This document shows positions 35,528 to 44,518 of a stretch of 64,000 nt of DNA, one piece after another. This stretch comes from Streptococcus oriscaviae (GTDB lineage Bacteria; Bacillota; Bacilli; Lactobacillales; Streptococcaceae). Location: NCBI RefSeq assembly GCF_018137985.1, contig NZ_CP073084.1, forward strand, positions 310,001-374,000. Direction: 5' to 3'. The notes beneath the pieces are model-generated. The model saw only the letters and a list, made by a program, of their open reading frames with translations. It was not told the DNA's origin and did no database searches. Every line of letters starts with the position of its first letter. Position 1 is the stretch's first letter. A program made the translations under genes and the position numbers.

Positions 35528-36370
35528 TCAAAATTGGTAATCTGAAAGCACATCCATCCCCGATGTGATACACTTTGCGCCCTCTTGAATCAAATGATGA
35601 CAGCCGTCAGAATGTCCATCCAATATAGAGCCTGGAATGGCAAAAACATCCCTTCCTTCTTCCAAGGCACGCTCACAGGTAATCAGACTGCCTGACCGCA
35701 TTCTGGCCTCCGCAACAACAATGCCCTGAGCTAGCCCTGCTATGATGCGATTACGCTCAGGAAAATGAAATTTCTTGGGTTGGGCGGACGGTTCATACTC
35801 TGTCAAAACAAGATGGTGTTTTGATAGATAGTCTTGGAGCTGCTTATTTTCCTTTGGATAATAATGGTCTAGGCCTGTTCCTATGACCGCAATGGTTTTA
35901 CCGCCACTTTTCAGACTAGCCATATGGGCCGCTGTGTCAATCCCTCTAGCCAGACCGCTGACAACCACAAAACGATTTTGGAGTTCTTTTACAATCTTTT
36001 GAACCGATTGACTTCCTTCCTTGCTGGCCTTGCGCGAACCGACAACTGCCAACTTTGGTTTGGACAATAAGTCCAAATCACCTTGATAAAATAACAGGAT
36101 TGGTGGATTATAGATTTGCTTGAGCTCCAGAGGATAAACCTCATCTAAGATGGAAAAAGATGGGTAGCGATTAAACTCCTCCCGACAAGCAGTTATATCC
36201 AACTGCTTATAGGCTTCGATAAAAAGAACAGGATTCTTACACTCAGAAACGACTGCGATATTTCTTATGCTCAATTTTTTCTGATAACGCTCTTGATAAG
36301 CCAGAACCTTGTTGATGTTGAGATTTGTCAAGCCTGCTTTTTTCAATTTAAACAGTTCAAAATTATTCAT
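35528..36370 (-). CDS. dprA: DNA processing protein DprA
   Basis: Protects incoming single-stranded DNA in natural transformation and loads RecA. The 280-residue protein has an N-terminal helical SAM-like region and the Rossmann-like core with LAVVGSRKASKEG, VSGLARGIDTAAHMASL, AVIGTGLDHYYPKEN and FPERNRIIAGL. Length matches the short streptococcal form. A ComX/SigX-type box lies just upstream, consistent with competence induction. Confidence 0.95.
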   Translation of the reverse strand: MNNFELFKLKKAGLTNLNINKVLAYQERYQKKLSIRNIAVVSECKNPVLFIEAYKQLDITACREEFNRYPSFSILDEVYPLELKQIYNPPILLFYQGDLDLLSKPKLAVVGSRKASKEGSQSVQKIVKELQNRFVVVSGLARGIDTAAHMASLKSGGKTIAVIGTGLDHYYPKENKQLQDYLSKHHLVLTEYEPSAQPKKFHFPERNRIIAGLAQGIVVAEARMRSGSLITCERALEEGRDVFAIPGSILDGHSDGCHHLIQEGAKCITSGMDVLSDYQF

Positions 36371-36391
36371 AATTAGTCACCTCAATCAGTC

Positions 36392-36399
36392 TATTCGCA
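36392..36399 (-). promoter_or_regulatory. Candidate cin-box (SigX promoter) of dprA
   Basis: TGCGAATA on the - strand differs from the streptococcal competence-sigma box TACGAATA at one position. It lies 22 bases before the dprA start codon. Confidence 0.6.
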
Positions 36400-36406
36400 A
36401 CCAAAA

Positions 36407-36428
36407 GAAAAAAATGGCCTCAGCCATT
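36407..36428 (-). terminator. Terminator of the ROK kinase gene
   Basis: AATGGC and GCCATT pair around CTCA, followed by a long T-run on the - strand; the kinase stop codon is in the loop. Confidence 0.75.
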
Positions 36429-37382
36429 CAATTTCTTATACTTGTCTTGAAAAAAACGATAAGCTCCCAATAAATTGGCCTGATTATGAAATTGACAGGC
36501 TAAAATATCAAGATCATTGTCAAAATCCGTCTTCTCCACCTCCAGAAGTTCTTGGTATTGGCGTTTAACCTCCTGAATGAGGAGAGGTTGCTGACTGATA
36601 CCGCCCCCTATAAGGACACACTCCAGTTGAAAGAGGGTTCTCAAATTAAGGACTAAAACAGCTACTTGGTGGCAATAGTCTTTAAACATATCCAGCAATT
36701 GATGATTTGCACCAGCTTCCAAGGCTTCAAAGACCGCCTTACCATCAACATCCCTTAAGCCAAGTTCTTGACTGGCTCTTTTGATAAATTGCACAGCAGA
36801 ACCGCTGTTATCCATCAAGCTCCTTAGTCCTCTAATATGTAAATCAAACATCTGACCAAGATCTTGAAAAAGCGTCCTTGTCTGATCCGTGCTTGTCTTA
36901 TCCTCAAAAGGCGTTAAGAGTCCCTTACCGGCAATCTCTTGCAAGGAAATCAAGCCCCCATCCGAAACAAGAGCCAGACCAACTCCTGTCCCCAAAACCA
37001 GAACAGCTCCCAAAGAACAGCCCTTTAATTCGCCATAAACCGCCTCTGCAAGCCCTGCCGCATCAGCATCATTCAGTACCGAAATAGGCAGCTGAACAGT
37101 ATCCTGTAAATATTGACCTAGAGGATAGTTCTTCAAGTAGGGAATCAAACCGCCTTTATGCACAAAACCCGTATCCGTATCAATGGTTCCCGGACAGGCA
37201 ATTGCAACACCTGTAATCTGGGAATCATGAGCACGGATAAGGCCTTCTAAGCTTGCCAAAAACTCAGGCAGGCTGTCTGGCGTATCCACTTTTTCTAACA
37301 TCTCCACTGCCGCTAGATGATCAATCAAGGCAGATTTGATGAAGGTTCCGCCTATGTCAATAGATAAGATGGTTTCTGGCAT
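36420..37382 (-). CDS. ROK family sugar kinase
   Basis: A 320-residue kinase of the ROK family. The ATP-binding motif is SIDIGGTFIKSAL near the N terminus, the substrate loop LNDADAAGLAEA holds the catalytic Asp, and VLGTGVGLALVSDGGL the glycine-rich region. The typical ROK zinc motif (CxCGxxGCxE) is not evident. Glucokinase, fructokinase or N-acetylmannosamine kinase are all possible. A longer start at 37439 overlaps the next gene; AAAGGAGAAGC supports 37382. It starts 10 bases after the acetyltransferase gene. Confidence 0.85.
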   Translation of the reverse strand: MPETILSIDIGGTFIKSALIDHLAAVEMLEKVDTPDSLPEFLASLEGLIRAHDSQITGVAIACPGTIDTDTGFVHKGGLIPYLKNYPLGQYLQDTVQLPISVLNDADAAGLAEAVYGELKGCSLGAVLVLGTGVGLALVSDGGLISLQEIAGKGLLTPFEDKTSTDQTRTLFQDLGQMFDLHIRGLRSLMDNSGSAVQFIKRASQELGLRDVDGKAVFEALEAGANHQLLDMFKDYCHQVAVLVLNLRTLFQLECVLIGGGISQQPLLIQEVKRQYQELLEVEKTDFDNDLDILACQFHNQANLLGAYRFFQDKYKKLNG

Positions 37383-37392
37383 TGCTTCTCCT

Positions 37393-37947
37393 TTATTTGC
37401 TTGGAATCTCCTTAATAATGCGAGCTGGATTGCCTGCAATCAGTAGATTGTCACCAAAGGATTTTGTGACCACACTTCCCGCACCCACAACGACATTGTT
37501 TCCAAGTTCCACACCGGGTAGGATGATGGCGCCTCCACCAGCCCAAAAATTATCTCCTATGGTAATCGGCGCGCCATATTCTTGACCAGCGTTTCGCTCA
37601 TCGGGATCTAGTGGGTGAAGAGGTGTTAGAAGCTGGACATTTGGCCCAAGCATGGCATTCTTGCCAATCCGAATCTCGCAGACATCCAACATGGTGCAGT
37701 TGAAATTCGCATAAAAATCTTCACCAACGTAAATATTGCTGCCATAATCACAATTGAAACTAGGCTCTATGTAAATACGCTGACCAGTAGCACCAAACCA
37801 CTCTTTTAACAATGCGGTTCGTAGGCTACCATCCAACTCTTGATTGAAATCACGCATCTTTTGACGGGCATCTTTTCTCATCTGACGAAGCTCAGGGTCT
37901 GAAGCCTGATAGAGTTGACCCGCCAGCATTTTTTCTTTTTCAGTCAT
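37393..37947 (-). CDS. maa: Sugar O-acetyltransferase (maltose/galactoside type)
   Basis: A 184-residue hexapeptide-repeat acetyltransferase that acetylates a sugar using acetyl-CoA. The N-terminal Mac domain ([14 protein letters not shown]) precedes left-handed beta-helix turns including [19 protein letters not shown], the catalytic His in LTPLHPLD, and [20 protein letters not shown]. It probably shares a transcript with the ROK kinase downstream and perhaps the CsoR-type repressor upstream (18-base gap). Confidence 0.9.
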   Translation of the reverse strand: MTEKEKMLAGQLYQASDPELRQMRKDARQKMRDFNQELDGSLRTALLKEWFGATGQRIYIEPSFNCDYGSNIYVGEDFYANFNCTMLDVCEIRIGKNAMLGPNVQLLTPLHPLDPDERNAGQEYGAPITIGDNFWAGGGAIILPGVELGNNVVVGAGSVVTKSFGDNLLIAGNPARIIKEIPSK

Positions 37948-37965
37948 GGCAAATCTCCTTGTTGA

Positions 37966-38226
37966 CTATTTTTTGATAATCAGTTTAATCGCTTCTTCCA
38001 AGCGAGCTTCTTGCAGACTGGGATCGTCAGACGGCTCTTCTATACAGGCCTTAACTTTTTGAGCGATTGCGATTCCCATCATACTATTGATACTGGAGCG
38101 AACAGCGCTAAGCTGAGTCACTATATCAATGCATTCTTGGTCTTCTTCCACCATCTTTTGAATCCCACGAAGCTGGCCTTCAGCCCGTTTTAAGCGATTT
38201 AGCATATTTTTTTTATTCATTTCCAT
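37966..38226 (-). CDS. CsoR/CstR-family repressor, persulfide-sensor-like
   Basis: An all-helical repressor of the CsoR/FrmR family, 86 residues from the chosen start. RLKRAEGQLRGIQKMVEEDQECIDI is the family signature. Cys32 and Cys61 match the two reactive cysteines of CstR-type persulfide sensors, while Lys57 stands where copper-sensing CsoR has a His ligand, so sulfide sensing is more likely than copper. The divergent genes are both rhodanese-containing, which agrees. No Shine-Dalgarno is visible; the promoter position suggests a leaderless mRNA starting at the ATG. Confidence 0.82.
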   Translation of the reverse strand: MEMNKKNMLNRLKRAEGQLRGIQKMVEEDQECIDIVTQLSAVRSSINSMMGIAIAQKVKACIEEPSDDPSLQEARLEEAIKLIIKK

Positions 38227-38230
38227 ACTA

Positions 38231-38263
38231 ACTATACTACCTCTCCCTTTTAAGAAAGTCAAC
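38231..38263 (-). promoter_or_regulatory. Promoter of the CstR-like repressor
   Basis: On the - strand TTGACT, a 17-base spacer and TAGTAT are followed only 7 bases later by the ATG at 38226, so the transcript would begin at or next to the start codon. Confidence 0.6.
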
Positions 38264-38271
38264 TCATTTAA

Positions 38272-38301
38272 TTGACAAAGACGGGTCAGCTTTGGTAGAC
38301 T
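38272..38301 (+). promoter_or_regulatory. Promoter of the rhodanese/CoA-disulfide reductase operon
   Basis: TTGACA (38272-38277) and TAGACT (38296-38301) with an 18-base spacer. An operator follows directly. Confidence 0.75.
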
Positions 38302-38305
38302 AAAA

Positions 38306-38321
38306 ATACCCTAACGGGTAT
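38306..38321. promoter_or_regulatory. CstR-like operator
   Basis: ATACCC-TAAC-GGGTAT is a perfect palindrome over the expected transcription start. GC tracts of three flanked by AT match the operators known for CsoR/CstR-type repressors. Confidence 0.8.
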
Positions 38322-38334
38322 AAAGGGGTAATTT

Positions 38335-38661
38335 ATGTTAGAAAACATTTTTTCAGCAGTATTTAAAAAAGGCGAAAGTCTTACAGTTGAACAGCTTCCT
38401 GAGCTTTTAACAGACAAGAATACGGTTCTTTTGGATGTCAGGGAATCTCACGAATTTTCAAGCGGGCACATTAAAGAAGCCAAAAATGTTCCCTTGAGTC
38501 AACTGGAGCTTTTCAAACCAGAAGCCAACAAAACTTATCTGGTCATTTGCCAGTCTGGTATGCGAAGCCTGCGTGCAACAAACTATCTAAAACAGGCTGG
38601 TTATAAAGCAGTGAATATCCGCGGTGGTATGAACAGCTGGCGTGGCCCTATTGTCTATTAG
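38335..38661 (+). CDS. Rhodanese-like sulfurtransferase
   Basis: A 108-residue single-domain rhodanese. The active-site loop is CQSGMRS with Cys72, six residues as expected for thiosulfate or persulfide transfer, and LLDVRESHEFSSGHI is the family signature. The first 25 residues may form a membrane-peripheral helix. AAAGGGGTAATTT precedes the ATG. It is transcribed with the CoA-disulfide reductase under the CstR-like operator, so it is predicted to handle low-molecular-weight persulfides. Confidence 0.92.
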   Translation: MLENIFSAVFKKGESLTVEQLPELLTDKNTVLLDVRESHEFSSGHIKEAKNVPLSQLELFKPEANKTYLVICQSGMRSLRATNYLKQAGYKAVNIRGGMNSWRGPIVY

Positions 38662-38673
38662 AAGGAGGACTCT

Positions 38674-40326
38674 ATGAAAATCATTATCATTGGTGGCGTT
38701 GCCGGAGGGATGTCAGCCGCTACTCGCCTGCGTCGTTTGATGGAGGACGCCGAAATCATCGTCTTTGAGAAAGGCCCTTATGTATCCTTTGCCAACTGCG
38801 GACTTCCCTATCATATCTCTGGAAAAATAGCAGAGCACGACAGCCTGCTGCTACAAACGCCTGAAAGTCTCAAAAAACATTTCAATCTGGATGTACGCCC
38901 CTTCCACGAGGTCATTGCAATCGCCCCAGAAAAACAAGAAGTCACTGTCAAGCATAAGGAATCTCTACTAACAGAAAGATATGACAAACTCATTCTTTCA
39001 CCCGGAGCTAAGCCTTTTGTCCCTACCCTAGAGGGTATTGAAGAAGCCGACAATCTCTTTACACTGCGCAATGTTCCAGACCTTGACCAGATTATGTCGC
39101 ACTTAGAAAACATCAAACAAGGCAAGGCTGTCGTTGTTGGAGCGGGCTTCATCGGACTTGAAATGGCTGAAAATTTGGTCATGAAAGGGTTAGACGTCAC
39201 AATCGTTGAAAAGGCAACACATGTCTTACCAACCTTGGATCAGGAAATGGCCAGTTTTGTTCAGCAAGAACTCACTACCAAGGGAGTCCGAGTTATCACC
39301 CAGCAATCCCTAACAGCCATCAAAGACAGGGGGCGCCAGTTAATCCTTGAAGACGGAAGCCAACTGGAGTCTGACATCACTATTTTATCTGTCGGCGTTC
39401 AGCCGGATTCCAAACTAGCCGAAGATGCCGGCATTGCCTTGGGCTTACGCGGGGGTATCCTTGTTGACCAAAACTACCAAACTTCACTCCCTCATATCTA
39501 TGCCGTCGGCGACGCTATTCTTGTCAAGCAAGAAATCACCGGTCAGGATGCCTTGATTTCCCTCGCTTCTCCTGCTAATCGCCAAGGACGCCAAGTCGCA
39601 GATGTTATTGCCGGTCTCAAACGCACCAATCGAGGAAGTATCGGCACTGCCATTGTCAAGGTCTTCGATCTAGCAGTGGCTTCCACAGGTCTGAGTGAAC
39701 GCGCAGTCAAATCCCTTGACTATCCGCTTTCTATCGTTCATACAACTGGTAAAGATCATGCTGGTTACTATCCGGGAGCGACAGACATTGTTCTCAAACT
39801 AATCTTTTCACCCATTGATGGACGAATCTACGGTGCCCAAGCAATTGGACAAAAAGGAGTTGACAAACGGATCGATGTCCTTGCTACAGCTATCAAGGCT
39901 GGCCTGACCATCTATGATTTACCCGAACTGGAGCTGACCTATGCTCCTCCATTTGGCTCTGCCAAAGATCCGGTCAACATGATTGGCTATGCTAGTATGA
40001 ACCTTGCTGAAGGATTGAGCGATTCGATCCAATGGCACCAACTCTCGGATGAACTAGCCAAGGGCAAAATACTCCTTGATGTTCGCAATGAGGCAGAATT
40101 AAAAAATGGCCGTTTCAAGGACTTCATCCACATTCCTCTGGACAGTCTGCGTGACAACTTAGATCAACTCGATAAGAAGAAAGACTACATTGTCAGCTGC
40201 CATAGCGGTCTTCGCTCTTATATAGCAGAGCGTATCCTCAAGGAAAACGACTTTTCTGTCCAAAACCTTGACGGTGCCTACTTCCTTTACCAAACCGTCC
40301 TTCCAGAAGATATTGTCCGAGATTAG
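38674..40326 (+). CDS. cdr: CoA-disulfide reductase with C-terminal rhodanese domain
   Basis: A 550-residue flavoprotein. The N-terminal part is a class I pyridine-nucleotide disulfide oxidoreductase (GGVAGGMSAATRLRR for FAD, Cys42 in FANCGLPYH, GAGFIGLEMAENL for NAD(P)H). Residues from about 460 to the end form a rhodanese domain (LLDVRNEAELKNG, Cys509 in SCHSGLRS). Such CoADR-Rhd fusions act as CoA-persulfide or polysulfide reductases. GAAGGAGGA precedes the ATG, 12 bases after the rhodanese gene. A strong terminator follows. Confidence 0.95.
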   Translation: MKIIIIGGVAGGMSAATRLRRLMEDAEIIVFEKGPYVSFANCGLPYHISGKIAEHDSLLLQTPESLKKHFNLDVRPFHEVIAIAPEKQEVTVKHKESLLTERYDKLILSPGAKPFVPTLEGIEEADNLFTLRNVPDLDQIMSHLENIKQGKAVVVGAGFIGLEMAENLVMKGLDVTIVEKATHVLPTLDQEMASFVQQELTTKGVRVITQQSLTAIKDRGRQLILEDGSQLESDITILSVGVQPDSKLAEDAGIALGLRGGILVDQNYQTSLPHIYAVGDAILVKQEITGQDALISLASPANRQGRQVADVIAGLKRTNRGSIGTAIVKVFDLAVASTGLSERAVKSLDYPLSIVHTTGKDHAGYYPGATDIVLKLIFSPIDGRIYGAQAIGQKGVDKRIDVLATAIKAGLTIYDLPELELTYAPPFGSAKDPVNMIGYASMNLAEGLSDSIQWHQLSDELAKGKILLDVRNEAELKNGRFKDFIHIPLDSLRDNLDQLDKKKDYIVSCHSGLRSYIAERILKENDFSVQNLDGAYFLYQTVLPEDIVRD

Positions 40327-40365
40327 GCAAGCATCATCGGATCACTACCGAAAAAGTAACCAATA

Positions 40366-40415
40366 AAAACGAATGAGTCACGAAAATAAAGAATTTTCCG
40401 ATTCATTCGTTTTTT
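40366..40415 (+). terminator. Terminator of the rhodanese/cdr operon
   Basis: AAAACGAATGAGTC (40366-40379) pairs with GATTCATTCGTTTT (40400-40413; one G-U pair) and is followed by Ts. Confidence 0.88.
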
Positions 40416-40450
40416 GCCTATTTGAGGTCAAGGGTGAAATTGTTGCTTTG

Positions 40451-40895
40451 CTAGAGCCAGTAAATCGCGTCAGCCCAATTCGCTTGTAGTGCAAGGTTTC
40501 CGTCCGTTTGTAGTGGCACTTCTGCCACTAGCTGATGGTGATGATACACAAACTGCGTGCCCTTGCAAGCGGTCAGATTTTCCTGATTTTTTGCAAATTT
40601 TTGGCTAAATTCGACTGCTTGTAAATCGGCTTTTTGCCAACTTTGCCGTTTCAGCAATTTGTCTTCCCAATCGTATTGGAAGGTCTCGATAGTATCAGCT
40701 TCGTGACGTTGAATCAATCTGCCCGCTTGGTCGTAAGCGTAAGTCTTACGATTGCCCACAAAGTCCGTCTCGGCGATGAGTTGTCCCGCTTTGTCGTATT
40801 CATAGCGGTAACTGTCGCCCTGCGCATTTTTGACTTCCGTTAAACGGAAGTCTGAAACAGCATTTTTAACTGTCTTTGAAGGAATGTGAATGAAA
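40451..40895 (-). pseudogene. RHS/YD-repeat (WapA-like) remnant
   Basis: An open frame of about 148 codons with no acceptable start carries two YD-repeat units: YRYEYDKAGQLIAETD followed by TYAYDQAGRLIQRHEAD, the pattern of RHS and WapA polymorphic-toxin shells. It ends at DAIYWL*, where intact family members continue toward the toxin tip. Both the large N-terminal part and the toxin domain are absent. An intact SMI1/KNR4-type gene and a truncated one follow upstream on the same strand, as expected of a decayed toxin-immunity locus. Confidence 0.8.
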
Positions 40896-40960
40896 CTTTA
40901 ATTGCAATAACTTATGCTCTCAAATTTCTATTTTAAAACACTGGGTAAAACCAGCTTCAG

Positions 40961-41398
40961 CTAGTTATCTAGGGCATCCTCGATATTAAAGTACCATTCA
41001 ATAAACGCTACGAAAGTTGACCATTTTTTTACTTCCCTTTCCTCATACGAACTACCCAATTGAAAGTGAACAACTTCTTGCGTCACTTTATTATAAAAAA
41101 ATCCATGCTCCCCCTCAAAAGAATCCAGTCCGATAAAGTCCTCAGGTAGGTCTAATATTTTATTGATTGAATATAAGTCTTTACTTAAGTTAGTATTTAT
41201 TAGAAACCATCCCAATTGATAAATCTCTCTATATCTGCTAAAAAAAGTTGGTCCATCTTCTGTATGTAAGTAAAATTGAATAAAATCACTTTCCATATCT
41301 AGATTTAGTTGAGAAAGTGCATCTCTATACTTAATGATTTCATGTTCATACCACCAATTTTTTTCTCTTAAAAAGTTAATTATTTTCTTATTTAACAT
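40961..41398 (-). CDS. SMI1/KNR4 family protein, probable orphan immunity protein
   Basis: A 145-residue protein of the SMI1/KNR4 (SUKH) superfamily, which supplies immunity proteins for polymorphic toxins. DFIGLDSFEGEHGFFYNKVTQEVVHF is the recognisable core. Its position next to RHS debris supports an immunity role, but the matching toxin is gone. AATAGGAGCATCAT is a reasonable Shine-Dalgarno region. The base composition is AT-rich compared with the neighbours, a common feature of such cassettes. Confidence 0.75.
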   Translation of the reverse strand: MLNKKIINFLREKNWWYEHEIIKYRDALSQLNLDMESDFIQFYLHTEDGPTFFSRYREIYQLGWFLINTNLSKDLYSINKILDLPEDFIGLDSFEGEHGFFYNKVTQEVVHFQLGSSYEEREVKKWSTFVAFIEWYFNIEDALDN

Positions 41399-41417
41399 AT
41401 GATGCTCCTATTTTAAA

Positions 41418-41634
41418 TTAAGTATCAAAATACCATTCTAAAAATTGGTTAAAATCAGACCATTTTTGAATTATTTCTATTCCTGTATCAGATAATCCAA
41501 TATAGAAAACTTCTTCAGTCTTTTTGTTATAAAAGAAACCATTTTCACCCTCAAAAGAATCCATTGAAATCAAGTCATAAGACAAACCTAACGACTCATT
41601 TATTGCATATAGATTTTCCTTTTTTATTCAACTA
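41418..41634 (-). pseudogene. Truncated second SMI1-like immunity gene
   Basis: A 70-codon open frame on the - strand, ending at 41418, reads NLYAINESLG, then SMDSFEGENGFFYNKKTEEV and EWYFDT*. It is parallel to the C-terminal half of the intact gene just downstream. A stop codon at its upstream edge and the next gene's end leave no room for a start, so the N-terminal half has been lost. Confidence 0.75.
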
Positions 41635-41639
41635 AATAA

Positions 41640-42653
41640 CTAAAAGAGGAATTGGATCAGTAAGCCCAAAAGGCAAATGAGCGTAAAGCTCCCTAGTAAC
41701 CAAAGGTGGATTTTCCTAGACATGACCAAATAGCCCACAAATTCGCGTATAAAGACATTTAGGCTAAAATAAAATTTTGTTTTTGCCCCGTAACCGATAC
41801 ACTTCAGTTTTAACTTACGAGCCAGCAATAAGGCGCGATAGAGATGATAGTAATTGGTGACAATAGCAAAGCGACTATTTTGCTTCATCAAGGCAACAGA
41901 AAATTTGAGATTTTGTTCTGTATTGGCAGATTGATTCTCCAGCAGAATATCTTCTGCTACCACTCCTTGTTCTTGAGCATAGTTTGCCATTGCCTGAGCT
42001 TCCGAAATAAGCTCATCATGCCCTTGACCGCCAGACAGTATCAGCTTGCTGCCAGAGTGTTTCTTGTAAACAGCAATTCCCTTATCAATCCGCGAAGCCA
42101 AGAGCGGAGTGACCTTATCCTTATTTAGACCTGCTCCCAAAACCACAACATACTCTAATTTTTTTGGGAATAGATTAACAAAGTTAATAAAACTCGACAA
42201 GGTATACAGAAGACTAACGCCAAATAAGTAAGAGATTAAAGCGCCAATGTAGACAAAAATCAGGTTGAATAAGTTGTTGCTAGATAAGGATTGAAGCACA
42301 AAAGGAAAGACAAACCAGTAAAGGGTGACTGCGATTGCCAGACCTAAGGACAGCACGTTGGTCAAACGGAATCCCTCGCGCTTCAACAGCTGAAAGCCAT
42401 TGTAATAAAGGGCAACTAAGAACACAAAAGGACCTGAAAAAAGTGCCAATAAGAGGGGAATGGCCAAGCCAAATATCAGTATTCGAGCAATCTCACTCTT
42501 TTCAAATATACCCGTCGATAAGACAAAAAGACCGGTAAAGAATAAAGCATTGAGAGCCAATAAGGAAATAAGCAGACTACGACGTTCTAGCAAGTATAGA
42601 AAAAGAAAACTCCCCCAAGACAACATGCAAAGCACAAGGAGGATTTCCATCAC
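41640..42653 (-). CDS. YdcF/SanA-like DUF218 membrane protein
   Basis: A 337-residue membrane protein. About six hydrophobic helices (residues 1-155) precede a DUF218 domain ([24 protein letters not shown], then [19 protein letters not shown]) and a C-terminal helix. DUF218 proteins such as SanA/YdcF/ElyC affect the cell envelope and peptidoglycan precursors. It overlaps rnhB by 4 bases. Its stop abuts the truncated SMI1 copy. Confidence 0.85.
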   Translation of the reverse strand: MMEILLVLCMLSWGSFLFLYLLERRSLLISLLALNALFFTGLFVLSTGIFEKSEIARILIFGLAIPLLLALFSGPFVFLVALYYNGFQLLKREGFRLTNVLSLGLAIAVTLYWFVFPFVLQSLSSNNLFNLIFVYIGALISYLFGVSLLYTLSSFINFVNLFPKKLEYVVVLGAGLNKDKVTPLLASRIDKGIAVYKKHSGSKLILSGGQGHDELISEAQAMANYAQEQGVVAEDILLENQSANTEQNLKFSVALMKQNSRFAIVTNYYHLYRALLLARKLKLKCIGYGAKTKFYFSLNVFIREFVGYLVMSRKIHLWLLGSFTLICLLGLLIQFLF

Positions 42654-43426
42654 TGACTTCTCCTTTCTACCATTGATCGAATCGGCTCAAAGGTCTTTCT
42701 ATGAATGGGGGTAACCCCCTGTTGTTTCAGTCCTTCCAGATGCTCTGCGGTGCCATATCCTGCATTTTTGGAAAAGCCATAGCCTGGATAGGTTTGGTCG
42801 TAGTCGGCCATCAGCCTATCCCTTGTCACCTTGGCCACAATGGAAGCCGCTGCGATGGATAAGGAATTGGCATCGCCCTTGATGATGGATTGCTGAGGGA
42901 TGGGTGTGTCCAGCTTCATGGCATCGATCAGGAGGTGATGAGGGGCTGGGTTTAGCTTACCCAAGGCCTCCAACATGGCTAGTTTGGTCGCTTCATAAAT
43001 GTTCACTTGGTCGATAATCTGTGCGTCTTTTATACCGATACCCACTGCCACTGCTTGTTGCATAACCTCTTGATAGATGGCTTCATGCTTGGTTTTGGGG
43101 ATTTTTTTGGAGTCGTTGAGGTAGCGGATTTTGCAGCCCTTTGGCAGAATGACTGCTGCTGCCACCACTGGGCCTGCTAGTGGCCCTCGGCCCACTTCGT
43201 CGATACCGGCTATCCAGTCCAAACCTTTTTCATAAAGGGCTTTTTCATAGGAAAGCATAGCTTTCAAACGGGCATCTTCAGCCGCTTCTTTTTCCAGCTC
43301 CTTTTGGCGTTTTTGAATAGCAGTCTGAACGCCTGAACGCTCATCTTTTGCCAACTGAGCCCAGACAGGACTATCTAGGCTGTCTATCAGCGCTAGCTGC
43401 GCTTTTACTTCCTTAATCGTCGCCAT
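42650..43426 (-). CDS. rnhB: Ribonuclease HII
   Basis: Removes RNA from RNA/DNA hybrids and single ribonucleotides from DNA. The 258-residue protein shows the catalytic [20 protein letters not shown] (Asp and Glu), a second Asp in LLIDAMKLD, and [13 protein letters not shown]. An N-terminal extension of about 70 residues before the catalytic domain is typical of Firmicutes. It overlaps rbgA by 14 bases. Confidence 0.96.
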   Translation of the reverse strand: MATIKEVKAQLALIDSLDSPVWAQLAKDERSGVQTAIQKRQKELEKEAAEDARLKAMLSYEKALYEKGLDWIAGIDEVGRGPLAGPVVAAAVILPKGCKIRYLNDSKKIPKTKHEAIYQEVMQQAVAVGIGIKDAQIIDQVNIYEATKLAMLEALGKLNPAPHHLLIDAMKLDTPIPQQSIIKGDANSLSIAAASIVAKVTRDRLMADYDQTYPGYGFSKNAGYGTAEHLEGLKQQGVTPIHRKTFEPIRSMVERRSQ

Positions 43427-44264
43427 TCAAATCACTCACCTTGTCTAATGTGTAAGTACCCAAGCGTCCGTCTCGAACATCTTTGACAAAGAGTTGGTAA
43501 AAACGGTCATAATCATCACGGAAGCCTAGTTTTTGTGTCCAGGTCATAATGAGTTCAGGTGTTTCCTGATCCAAGTCCATGCCATTAAAACGCTCCAGCA
43601 AGCGTTCTGGATAGTTAGCCTTAAAATAGTCCAAGCCAAATATAGTGACTTCATCCATGGGCAGGAGCTGGTCCTTGATGGCACCTGTCAGAGCCAATTT
43701 GAGGCCGACCTCTTGGTCTTCAAACTTAGGCCAAAGGATCCCTGGTGTATCCAAGATTTCCAAATCCTTGTTGGTTTTGAGCCATTGCTGGCCCTTGGTG
43801 ACACCTGGTTTGTTGCCGACGACAGCGATTTTCTTGCCTGCCAGTCGGTTCATGAGGGTGGATTTTCCGGCATTTGGAATCCCGATAATCATGGTTCGCA
43901 GGGTTTCTTTTTGAATGCCTCTTTGGCGGAGGCGTTCAACCTTGTCTTTCATGAGGCTTTTGGCTGCGTCGGTCACCTTTTTCACCGTCGCTTGCTCTTT
44001 TGAATTGATGGCTAGGGTTTTAATGCCCTGTCCTTCAAAGTAGCTCTGCCATTCCTTAGTACGGGTAGGGTCGGCCAAATCAACCTTATTGAGAATCATG
44101 AGTTTGGGCTTGTCACCTACAATCTTATTGAGCATGGGGTTTTGACTGGACAGGGGCAGGCGAGCATCGACCAGAATGGTCACGAAATCAACATGCTTGA
44201 GATTTTCCTGGACCTGACGGCGAGCCTTGGACATATGGCCCGGAAACCATTGAATAGTTGCCAT
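43413..44264 (-). CDS. rbgA: Ribosome biogenesis GTPase RbgA (YlqF)
   Basis: Circularly permuted GTPase needed for late 50S assembly. In the 283-residue protein the motifs appear in the order G4 (NKVDLAD), then G1 ([14 protein letters not shown]) and G3 (DTPGILWP), as expected for cpGTPases. The N-terminal [12 protein letters not shown] is diagnostic. An upstream in-frame ATG at 44288 exists; the family N terminus ([11 protein letters not shown]) supports 44264. It heads an operon with rnhB. Confidence 0.96.
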   Translation of the reverse strand: MATIQWFPGHMSKARRQVQENLKHVDFVTILVDARLPLSSQNPMLNKIVGDKPKLMILNKVDLADPTRTKEWQSYFEGQGIKTLAINSKEQATVKKVTDAAKSLMKDKVERLRQRGIQKETLRTMIIGIPNAGKSTLMNRLAGKKIAVVGNKPGVTKGQQWLKTNKDLEILDTPGILWPKFEDQEVGLKLALTGAIKDQLLPMDEVTIFGLDYFKANYPERLLERFNGMDLDQETPELIMTWTQKLGFRDDYDRFYQLFVKDVRDGRLGTYTLDKVSDLNGDD

Positions 44265-44518
44265 GTAATAAAAATCCTTTCCTAGCAAGGGGGCTTCCCT
44301 TGTATTTCATTTTTCAGTTTAGAACCAAACCTTGTAATTCATCATAAATATAGTCTGGCCATATAGAACTAATACCTTATTATACCATTATTTCACTCAA
44401 ATTTATGCTAGCTAGATACATCTCCTCTTCAGGTTCCAAGATTTGTTTTACAGACTTTATAAAAAATAGTAAAATGGCAGTAAAAGAAACGTCTGCTTTG
44501 GTATGGAAAGGAGTTACC

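Noticed and set aside
44405..44518. Upstream extension of the LysR gene
   Set aside because: No family similarity in the extra residues; a good Shine-Dalgarno precedes the ATG at 44519.
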